Shown piece by piece: positions 47,001 to 53,234 of a stretch of 64,000 nucleotides of DNA. The position numbers and the translations under genes were made by a program. The notes beneath the pieces were generated by a model. It did not search any database. It was given only the letters and a program-made list of their open reading frames with translations, and was not told where the DNA came from. The stretch comes from Pseudoalteromonas aurantia 208 (GTDB taxonomy: Bacteria > Pseudomonadota > Gammaproteobacteria > Enterobacterales > Alteromonadaceae). Position 1 is the first letter of the stretch. Each line of letters begins with the position of its first letter. The stretch is from the NCBI RefSeq assembly GCF_014858725.1, contig NZ_AQGV01000012.1:1364001-1428000 (forward strand). Reading direction: 5' to 3'.

Positions 47001-50000
47001 TCAAACTGAACTGTTTGTTGGCCTTTTTCGCTTTCACTGTTACCGGTATACGCGATTTCTGTCAGCAGTTTTTCAGCAACACCATAGTCTGTATAAGTGT
47101 AATGCATATAGTTGTTCGCTGTTGCATCATGCTGATGGCTTATTAACCATGTGTTTGTTTGCGTACGACCTGAGTGAGTCACACGCGAATCTGCCTTTTG
47201 ACCAAAATACGCCGTGGTACCGTTGGCATATTCAGCTGTAAATGACACACTCCCTGAGTTTAATTTACCAGATTGCGTTACTCGAACCAAACTTTCAAGC
47301 TCGGTGCGGTACACGGTATTATCTTGCCCATATAGACCACTGACATTAATTAAGCGTTGGCCGTCTAGGCATAGTTTGTCATTGTCATTGTACTGTGGAT
47401 TTTGGGTAAAGCTATCTTGGGCATACGTTGCTGCGCATCGGCTAATTTGTGAGCCTGCCGACAGTGCAAAACCAACCCCAGCAATGCCATTGCCTGAACG
47501 CGATGAGTAATTAAGTGAAACGCTTGGCTGCACACCATTTCGACCTGGAGGTAAAGGCATAGGAATACGATAACTTGCCGCACCACCACTCACACTTGCA
47601 CTGCCTGTGGCAGTACCTACATTGCCAGCTGTTGGCGCGGTAATATCAACTAACTTTGCATCAGGCAATGCCGCTGTCGTTGTTTCTGAGAAGCCCAACG
47701 TACTTGGCTCAATAACATAGTTCCACAAACTACATTTATCATAACTGAAACATATTTTGATCCGGTACGTTCGGCCATTTCCGGCTGGCAAGGTATAACT
47801 TGATTGATTGCCATCTAATGTTGCCCAAGCTTGCCAATTCAAGTTCGCATTATCATGACAATTTGCCGAACAATTTGCGCTTTCTATGGTATAACTCACC
47901 GCCCCATTAATTGCCGGCCATGACAGGTCTACTCCATTAGAGCTAAGTTGAAACCCTGATAGATCATAAATGCGCGCTCTTGCAAAGTTACCGCATGTAC
48001 CTGCGGTATCACATGCAGCAACTCGGTATACAACACTATTCCAACCTTCGATATAGTCACTTGCACTTACCGTGACACTGCATGATTTGTATGTTTTCCC
48101 CGCGACAACCTGTTGCGTCATATTTTGACACGCTGCGGTTTGCCAAACACCAACCCCCACCATACGCTCTAATTGATAGTTAGCCGCTCCCGCGATATGA
48201 GACCAAGTTAGGGTATATTCACTTTGCTTGTTTGGTTGTTGGGCAACATCAAACTCTGCTGGCTTTTCATACACCACTTTATCAACCACAGCGCACTTGG
48301 TATGGGTGAAATCACTTTTTGACCCATCGTTGAAAACAGTGAGTACTTTGTAACAATACTCGCGCCCTTTAGCATGCGGACCTCGCTCAACATTCATCAA
48401 AGTTTGCGTTATTTTTGGCAAATTAGAAGCGGGGTATACACCAATTAGATTTTGTAATTCACCATACAACTCGTACTCTTTAACATCTAATGCTTGTGCT
48501 TCACACCAAGATATTGCGATTTTCTCGCCTGTATTCACTCTCTCAGGTACGTTTAAACATGCTGGCGTCAAATGCACATTAGACGGTGAGTCTAAATAGG
48601 CACTCGGATTAAAGTTGCGATAAAATACCCTATTATGATTACCGCACACCCCTTGGGCATCACACGCGGAGACTCGATAAGCCATATGAGAAGTTCGACC
48701 ATAATAGTATTTATGGAAGTCACTAAATTGCTGATGCAGCTGAGTTTCAGAACCGTAATACACCGGCTGCCAAAGCACCGTGTCTGGTGTATATCTACCC
48801 GGATCATAGGTCTGTTGCTCTAATAAATATTTTACAGGTGGAATATCTGACGATTCAATTGACGGCGCTTGCCAACTAATCTTAAAGTCTTTAGTGCCGA
48901 TTTGTACCATTGTGAAATGAGTGACCGCATCGTAACGTTTAAAGCCAACAACAGTACACATAGTTGGCGTATAAGGCCCATGGGTATGATCTGTAAACCA
49001 GGCTCGAACTTTATAACAATACTCTCGCCCAGGCGCGAGCTCGCTGGCCGGTCTATAAAGTACGGAATAATCATTTGCATCTGCAGTGAATACATACTTT
49101 GCAATCGCACCTTTTAGCTCGCCCTGCACTTCGTACATTTTAATTGGAAGGTCGATTTTAGGCTTTTTCCAGCTGATCCTTATTTGACTGCTTTGCGTTA
49201 CTTTTTCTGGTACGTCAAAGAATTGCGGGGTTCTGTTGTCGACCCCCGTAATCACTTTTGTAAAACTTGTGTCGATTGTTCGTGGATAAGCACAAAAGTC
49301 ATTTCCTCTGGCTTTAATACATGCTTCTACCCGAAAGTTGTATTCCCCTTCAAGGTGTTGCGTTACAGTGTAGTTATTATCGCGAATATTCGCATAACGT
49401 GACTCCCAAGCGGATCCACGGCGTGACATAGTCAAAGCATAATAATTGGCATCTTTTACGCTATTCCAGTTAAAATTAATCTGGCTACTAGAGGCCTGTA
49501 CAGCTTGGATATTAGTTGGTTGTGCACCCACCACATGCGCAGCTGGCACGGTATAACTAATCGAGCTTGCTGACGTACATTGATTTTTATTGTCACAAGC
49601 CTTTATTCGATAATTTTGCTGGCCGTGCAAATCAAAGGTGTCAATTGTATGCACTTGTTCAAAGGTGCTTTGTTGTATACGTGCCACTGTTTTCCAGTGT
49701 GTATCTTCGCTTTGTGTACTATGACGCGTTAATACACTTTGAAGTCGCGAGCGCATGTTAATAAATGTTTTTGCAACAGGGACTTGATAACTTTCACGTT
49801 CAATTTCATATGTAACCGCTCCAGGTACATCACGCCAAGAAATTTTGTGTACCCCGAAATCAACAGCCACTTGATTTACGTCCGACGGCGCATTCAATAC
49901 CCGAGTACCAATCACGGTGCAAATTGCGTTTGATGAAGCAAGCATACTGCCTTGCGCGTCAACCCCATTCACTTTAAAACAGTATTTGCCATCTGCTAGG

Positions 50001-50617
50001 CTTGGGTGATCAAAAGATTGCGCGGCATCCCCATAAGACCAATTACCTGTATATACGGTCTCATAATTGCCGTTTATAGCAGTACTACGTTGAATTCGAT
50101 ACATTGCTGCGTTAGGCACATTGGCCCAACTGATCTGAAATGGCTGCCCAGCGTCAATCACCTGAGGTAATGACAAATATGCAGGAGCGCTGTCACCCGC
50201 ACCATTTAAACTCACAGTCACTTCATTAGCATAATCTTGGCAAAGCTGCGCTGAGCTACACCCCACCACTCTAAATTCAACGTCTCCAGTGACTTCATTG
50301 GCTAAAACAAACTGGTTGTCTGTGACAATGACTTCTTGCCATTTATTTCCCGCAACTTTATACATGACTTTGTATTGGGTTACATTCGCCTGTGGGTACC
50401 AAGTGAGCACTCTTTGGCCCTGTGCATTAATATCAAAAGTGGTGCTGTACTTATCCCATTCATGGCGGGTATTGGCAGGCTTTGCTGGCTGCTCTGGGCG
50501 TTCATCAAGTAAATTATACGTTGCAATAGGCAACCACGATTTACTCGCATAGGCACTGCTCATAGAGCAGCACATAATACTACATACTAAAAATATACTG
50601 AGGTGTCTTAAATTCAT
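41096..50617 (-). CDS. Giant secreted SpvB/FG-GAP/Rhs polymorphic toxin
   Basis: 3173 residues. A Sec signal peptide (about 1-25, ending SAYA) is followed by a series of fibronectin-III-like modules to about 990. An SpvB-type N-terminal toxin-complex domain begins near 1000 (VGTATGSASVSGGAASYRIP). FG-GAP/VCBS-like calcium repeats lie near 1300-1750 (NGDGARDW, DLNLDGYSD, DLDGNGLADFY). Rhs/YD repeats run from about 2100 to 2770, and the Rhs core (DRLGSARLFTDKNGN, NPYSYIMNNPLAGTDPSG) ends near 2890. The last 280 residues are a variable tip with the motif KYNYFFGRVT near 3045. The Rhs shell should encapsulate and release the tip. The tip's activity is not known to me. A possible immunity gene overlaps the stop. 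Confidence 0.9.
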   Translation of the reverse strand: MNLRHLSIFLVCSIMCCSMSSAYASKSWLPIATYNLLDERPEQPAKPANTRHEWDKYSTTFDINAQGQRVLTWYPQANVTQYKVMYKVAGNKWQEVIVTDNQFVLANEVTGDVEFRVVGCSSAQLCQDYANEVTVSLNGAGDSAPAYLSLPQVIDAGQPFQISWANVPNAAMYRIQRSTAINGNYETVYTGNWSYGDAAQSFDHPSLADGKYCFKVNGVDAQGSMLASSNAICTVIGTRVLNAPSDVNQVAVDFGVHKISWRDVPGAVTYEIERESYQVPVAKTFINMRSRLQSVLTRHSTQSEDTHWKTVARIQQSTFEQVHTIDTFDLHGQQNYRIKACDNKNQCTSASSISYTVPAAHVVGAQPTNIQAVQASSSQINFNWNSVKDANYYALTMSRRGSAWESRYANIRDNNYTVTQHLEGEYNFRVEACIKARGNDFCAYPRTIDTSFTKVITGVDNRTPQFFDVPEKVTQSSQIRISWKKPKIDLPIKMYEVQGELKGAIAKYVFTADANDYSVLYRPASELAPGREYCYKVRAWFTDHTHGPYTPTMCTVVGFKRYDAVTHFTMVQIGTKDFKISWQAPSIESSDIPPVKYLLEQQTYDPGRYTPDTVLWQPVYYGSETQLHQQFSDFHKYYYGRTSHMAYRVSACDAQGVCGNHNRVFYRNFNPSAYLDSPSNVHLTPACLNVPERVNTGEKIAISWCEAQALDVKEYELYGELQNLIGVYPASNLPKITQTLMNVERGPHAKGREYCYKVLTVFNDGSKSDFTHTKCAVVDKVVYEKPAEFDVAQQPNKQSEYTLTWSHIAGAANYQLERMVGVGVWQTAACQNMTQQVVAGKTYKSCSVTVSASDYIEGWNSVVYRVAACDTAGTCGNFARARIYDLSGFQLSSNGVDLSWPAINGAVSYTIESANCSANCHDNANLNWQAWATLDGNQSSYTLPAGNGRTYRIKICFSYDKCSLWNYVIEPSTLGFSETTTAALPDAKLVDITAPTAGNVGTATGSASVSGGAASYRIPMPLPPGRNGVQPSVSLNYSSRSGNGIAGVGFALSAGSQISRCAATYAQDSFTQNPQYNDNDKLCLDGQRLINVSGLYGQDNTVYRTELESLVRVTQSGKLNSGSVSFTAEYANGTTAYFGQKADSRVTHSGRTQTNTWLISHQHDATANNYMHYTYTDYGVAEKLLTEIAYTGNSESEKGQQTVQFEYEGKNASRSGYMAGGYYESTQRLKRIVTYNNTSEINSLTLTYKTSAATSRELIESVQLCANTTCLPATSFTWQDTAMTVKNEHLDIQTLTTITQNAPVADRNGDGARDWPGKYINAEGVSVNNTHPTNSCVYDGGAVQNCHQKTADLNLDGYSDQLDLVLSGTGRNLQYTLNNKDGSVKAGTTDIQVEALANILAVQDYNGDSYPDVLILNKFVSTHADQVLIYYHSGNITAPYTAANQSVLMTLDKNIPEMPHTTMYNIVPMGDLDGNGLADFYVTDGWDRRRDQAVVGQAPINALYFTHASENTVSLQRGTGLPDSGSYGSDGGSTQYTRFYFFADVNGDGLQDWLGWKSPNNRSTNKTRLYVRYNQGGTFSDFHDTELNMPMREVIYKEFYGSDDEVRDAAYEPKYANALQIGDIDNDGKEEILYPATVTVSHCIEATIDSGFTKGEVCGDQFDNALEKIGAGNFAYVKTLDTRYDRSIYQYKAIRLSNGAFSAHTTGFYGSRNHSMLVDGQGDGLVDMIFNYGYRCDSSGSLGCNFSTAPPSGFAQGKVNVSRNYGSGSGETGSDYAPSDMLTSVTNGVGHQSGWAYRPLSSGLDTKIAGAKKLYEKGTNYVKGHQNFASSMYVVTTFSQDDGIGGKQYTDYAYRGAVYNAQGRGFMGFERIIEQNRTLGVVSQSDFKQVFPMHGKVFRQASFLPDDFSARTAGQLDTLTNETSAISFAQSTWQVNSSHTIDGVKHVYLQSKLQVQNDIDDKSEVTRTDYSAVDIDACGNVTNSTNTVQDSWGTYKTTTNTTFSAYIGCSYNGVWWPNIVDSVSVTKAAVTSRHTSDPGVDATLDKASTIKTTFTEYATNRKPTTVKVEGLEGTAKSGEGSTTTTVFNIYGLPTSVNKTANVRNSAGKWVAQTRPVTMTYSKDGKANATDGYFPLTVTNAKGHQVFTQVNPATGLPTLKMQQVGASAWVTSTIQYDNLNRPYSSKVDGAPIQYTAIQSVVGDTHAPAKTVMMIKQLSAGTPESRIYQDKLGRTLRVATQSFDGTWAYQDTTYDGLGRTTFESMPYKANGSAVGTRYSGFDVLGRPTTKTVAQQCTSTTTGTMTVTYGYSGLDTTIDVTENCLGLSLGQMSRTYNSLKQLVATKDALDNHTYYGYNSQGLPAVIQDAGKNQIKAYYNALGHKVKVEDPNQGTSTFAYNGFGELQIDARNGVQSLTYLVDTLGRVTKRTATGESDLSYGFDAGNGYGQMTSSSGNGVSHSYGFDSFGRPTTHTVSGDGKSYTNTTFYDGNYGRVKGVRYPNNLTLEYTYNNLGYQESIKNAASDYVYQTVSNRDILGNITQHALGNGLAQTTLYSTVNGQMTSVTTKDGNDQLMSLQYTGYDGFGNLNAMTVSTGSIGNQHTFSESYVYDGLHRLTSNSVNGIETISYGYDALGNLTKKTDYASEYKYDTSLAGFSGGGSNAVKQVKKNGAWVGFSYDARGNMIKGDGLSSATYNALDKPVSITKHGVTTEFMYGPDHMRYRQIRGKGTAGETHMYYAGAYEEDVKNGKTTWRAYIGDVAVVSQGEGESATIRYTHRDRLGSARLFTDKNGNVLAERNFDPFGKPKEASGQQKLPAMLDDMDTATTMRGFTDHEHLDEQQLIHMNGRVYDYNLGRFMSVDPVIQAPGNSQSINPYSYIMNNPLAGTDPSGYCSTGTSIKGKNAVGCTVTMGNIEPSGGEKAAAYADASLAAGWAQKSNGTQQQNASVNTTKSINDLGGQGEKAKEGGSKQKGNVDWLAVQKCQAGVQSCGGFDIHSWVNSAEATQLGNYGDIKSVYDGLFGPEGRWWDKSLLASSITAPGFMGSPLIRMFSVSPSTTMLRQSWSRSGNFNIDPNKYNYFFGRVTTGKQSNIVRSAQNLKDLTTLGIETEAQLYKVFAKTFSQGKFIKRQQTEHGVSIMKELKIGNRGAIQTSFFYKGGNFSSKPNVSTIIPKVYN

Positions 50618-50765
50618 TTTAACTGGCTCAATTTAGCGAATGAATAATATAGGTGTGGTGTTTTTATCATATTGTTTGATCAGCCTCGCTGTCTCTGAAA
50701 AACACGCTAATAAGACCTATAAATATACCGGTAGCAACTCGTTTAAATGTATGACTCATCACTCT

Positions 50766-51548
50766 CTACCTAGATTTAATCTTACACGGGCCAAAGCCGC
50801 ATATTGGATGAGGGTTAGTTGCTATCTTTGCTTTTAAATACCCATTGCGATTTGCGCGATTCTTACAAACCCCGCTTGTTCCCAATACAGAAGATGTTGT
50901 TATAAACGTATACTCACCAACTATTTCTAATAGCCGCCCACCGAAATAACCTGGGCTAGAATTTGCTCCCTGTGTGTAAACCTCACCTCGGCAGTCTGGC
51001 TCAGTAAAAAAGGCTTCTCCGCTTCTTAGATTCTCATGAGGTTTAATATCTATTAAAGACGCATCATCCTCATTAGCTAAAACCCAGTAACGGCGTGGAT
51101 TAGAGCTTCGGTCTATTTCAAAAATAGTACCCACCTTGGTTACGCCATCCCATTTATACAAACTCAACTGCCCACTGCTACCACGGGTTGTATTTGCTAT
51201 GGTATCTCCAACCTCAACGCTTTGGGCACGCTCATATCCGGTACTGTTGGCACAATCATTGGCTGAGGTGACTGATATACTGCGGTTATCTGTCATGGCG
51301 GCAACCAGTAAGGTATAACTGGCTTTACCTGCGGCGCTTTTTAACGACAGTGTCCATTGTTGATTATTCGCGGATGCCACACAGTTAGGTAAAGTGTGCG
51401 ACTTAGCATGTGATGTTGAAAAATACACCGTATCACCATCCACTTTAATATTGGTGATTTTATTGTCTGAGGCAACGGCACTGCCGCTGTACAACAGAGT
51501 TAACGCTGTTGTCAGCACAGCTGTAGCAGTATTTAATTTTTGAGACAT
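50766..51548 (-). CDS. Secreted two-part protein of unknown function (paralogue A)
   Basis: 260 residues with a signal peptide (1-27, ending AVAS). Residues 28-113 form a domain with two Cys and the pattern CVASANNQQWTLSLKSAAGK, then YTLLVAAMTDNRSISVTSA. The remaining 145 residues differ from the neighbour at 51611 but keep VTKVGTI, several Cys and the ending CGFGPCKI. The protein should be periplasmic or secreted. It lies 148 bases before the Rhs gene on the same strand and is probably co-transcribed. The function is unknown; accessory, delivery or binding roles are possible. Confidence 0.75.
   Translation of the reverse strand: MSQKLNTATAVLTTALTLLYSGSAVASDNKITNIKVDGDTVYFSTSHAKSHTLPNCVASANNQQWTLSLKSAAGKASYTLLVAAMTDNRSISVTSANDCANSTGYERAQSVEVGDTIANTTRGSSGQLSLYKWDGVTKVGTIFEIDRSSNPRRYWVLANEDDASLIDIKPHENLRSGEAFFTEPDCRGEVYTQGANSSPGYFGGRLLEIVGEYTFITTSSVLGTSGVCKNRANRNGYLKAKIATNPHPICGFGPCKIKSR
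51214..51476. repeat. Long direct repeat, copy 1 of 2 (partner at 52077-52339)
   Basis: 263 bases match the segment 52077-52339 with only scattered differences (roughly nine of ten bases or better by eye), including third codon positions. It codes for most of the shared N-terminal domain of the two secreted paralogues. Sequence on both sides diverges quickly. Confidence 0.85.
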
Positions 51549-51610
51549 GTAAGAAATTCCATATTTTTCTTATTTTTAGATGATTAGATTTAGTAAAGGG
51601 CAATATACAG

Positions 51611-52411
51611 CTACTGCGTTCGAATTTGGCATGGGGCTACACCACATGTTCGGTCTATAGCATTCAGATTTGTTACTATGACGCTTTTATATTGCCCAGA
51701 CATTGAATGGCACTGACTGCCAGTTTGTTGCTTATATGATTTTACATAACGCTGTGATGGTGCATTTCCAACATGAAAGAAGTGGCCATTGTTGAAATTT
51801 TCATTATAGCTCAATTTAGTTGTATCAACGGCATCAAGCGCGACGTCGCCGGTACAATCGGTATTTGTATAATAGACCCATACCGGCTGCATATTATAAT
51901 AAGGGGCGACACTGTCTAACCACTTATCCCCTTCGTTTCTCAACAACTGGAATGACGTACTATTACCTATCCCAGTTATACTATAGATAGTACCCACCTT
52001 TGTAACGCCATCACCTTGGTATAAGGTCATTAACTTACTGCTTCCAGCCCCACTTTGTTGACTGGCATTACCCACTTCAACGCTTTGTGCGCGCTCATAC
52101 CCGGTGCTATCGGCACAATCATTGGCTGAGGTGACTGATATACTGCGGTTATCTGTCATGGCAGCAACCAGTAAGGTATAACTGGCTTTACCTGCGGCGC
52201 TATTTAAAGACAGCGTCCACTGTTGATTATTCGCGGATGTTACACAGTTTGGTAAAGTGTGCGACTTAGCCTGTGATGTTGAAAAATGCACCGTATCACC
52301 ATTCACTTTAATATTGGTGATTTTATTATCTGAGGCAACCGCAGTTGCTGACATAACTAACGAGGTAGCCGCCAATGCACTGGCTGTAAGTGTATTAAGT
52401 GTGAAGTTCAT
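51611..52411 (-). CDS. Secreted two-part protein of unknown function (paralogue B)
   Basis: 266 residues with a signal peptide (1-27, ending AVAS). The N-terminal domain (28-113) is nearly identical to paralogue A, also at the DNA level. The C-terminal part keeps DGVTKVGTI, a DC.G motif, an internal Cys and the ending CGVAPCQI but is otherwise very different. Such a contrast suggests recent duplication or gene conversion of the front with a fast-changing back. The spacing to paralogue A is 62 bases. Confidence 0.75.
   Translation of the reverse strand: MNFTLNTLTASALAATSLVMSATAVASDNKITNIKVNGDTVHFSTSQAKSHTLPNCVTSANNQQWTLSLNSAAGKASYTLLVAAMTDNRSISVTSANDCADSTGYERAQSVEVGNASQQSGAGSSKLMTLYQGDGVTKVGTIYSITGIGNSTSFQLLRNEGDKWLDSVAPYYNMQPVWVYYTNTDCTGDVALDAVDTTKLSYNENFNNGHFFHVGNAPSQRYVKSYKQQTGSQCHSMSGQYKSVIVTNLNAIDRTCGVAPCQIRTQ
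52077..52339. repeat. Long direct repeat, copy 2 of 2 (partner at 51214-51476)
   Basis: Partner of the 263-base segment in the other paralogue. Near identity over silent sites points to recent copying or gene conversion. Confidence 0.85.
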
Positions 52412-52481
52412 GATAAGAAGTCCATTATTTATATGAGTGTGAGGGTGCTTTAAAACGCTAGCTTAGTTATAACTTACTGAG

Positions 52482-52790
52482 TTAGTTGTAACTTACCGAA
52501 ATAGCGCGTGGTGTTTCATAACCGGCTTTATCACTGCACGTCAGTGTCGACTCAACGGTTACTTTTGAAGAAGAAGACTGAGCATGAAGCAAAGCGCGGT
52601 ACAAATCAGGGCCATTTTGTGCGTTTAGAGAAAACGCCCAAACATTGCTATTGCCTGCTTCAACACATGCTGCTGAGGTTTGATTTAAATACGTAAAATA
52701 GACAATGTCATCGACAATTTTTACGTTTGATATATTTGCCAAAGCCGTGTTTGAAAAAAGTGCGCTTAAAATGAGCAGCTTTGTATGCAT
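52482..52790 (-). CDS. Small secreted protein with only the shared N-terminal domain
   Basis: 102 residues from the ATG at 52790 (MHTKLLILSALFSNTALA is a good signal peptide); an ATG 30 bases upstream would put ten residues before it. The mature part is a single domain of about 85 residues that aligns with the front domains of the two following genes: ISNVKIVDDIVYFTYL, one Cys, then NVWAFSLNAQNG, a second Cys in LTCSDKAGYE. It is much more diverged than they are from each other. As I recall, many short secreted bacterial proteins have this W..SL....G plan; none has a function I can name. It heads the operon. Confidence 0.7.
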   Translation of the reverse strand: MHTKLLILSALFSNTALANISNVKIVDDIVYFTYLNQTSAACVEAGNSNVWAFSLNAQNGPDLYRALLHAQSSSSKVTVESTLTCSDKAGYETPRAISVSYN

Positions 52791-52820
52791 TACCGCTTTT
52801 ACTATTAATTTAATAGGCAT

Positions 52821-53228
52821 AATGTAGAGTGGTAAGTTAAAGGGGCCGCATTTTAATCAAAATATCGTCAGGTGTCAAAATAGGTAACGTACAATTATTC
52901 AATTACTTCCAACAATAAAATAAAAAATAAAGCGATACAGTAAACTGCACGAATGGCGGAGTTAGCCCCTTTTTACGCTGCGGGGGCACTGTGCAGCATA
53001 ACCGCCATATAATCTTAACGTATGAATATATTGAATGTGTGCGCTCAAAACTTCAGCGGCTCAACAACGTTCCTCAATATTTCGCTATTTAGTACTTTAG
53101 AGGTTTAATGTGACCTACAGAAGCTACTGCATAAAAAAACCCAGCTTATCGCTGGGCTTTTTATGTACATTAATCAACGCGTATTACTATATGTGTTTAG
53201 TTAAATGCGTTTAGTTAAATGCGTTTAG
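52821..53228. other. Intergenic region with promoter of the secreted-protein/Rhs run
   Basis: 408 bases without coding. The terminator of the TonB receptor gene lies at 53133-53163; the promoter of the five-gene minus-strand run should lie between it and 52820. I cannot fix -35 and -10 boxes. Confidence 0.5.
53133..53163 (-). terminator. Rho-independent terminator of the TonB-dependent receptor gene
   Basis: CCCAGC and GCTGGG with loop TTATC, followed on the minus strand by TTTTTTTAT; the other strand also ends in a T run, but the receptor gene is the one reading into it. Confidence 0.85.
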
Positions 53229-53234
53229 TTAAAA
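53192..53234. repeat. Tandem 14-bp repeats at the receptor stop codon
   Basis: The unit GTTTAGTTAAATGC is repeated about three times (the first start with one change). The last copy includes the stop codon of the receptor gene, and the others lie just downstream of it. Confidence 0.8.

Noticed and set aside
41096..50617. Type VI secretion effector for the Rhs protein
   Set aside because: A signal peptide is present and PAAR or VgrG parts are absent, so I did not assign type VI delivery.
50640..50837. Plus-strand frame of 65 codons upstream of the Rhs gene
   Set aside because: It overlaps the end of paralogue A antisense and the Rhs promoter region, with no coding signs.
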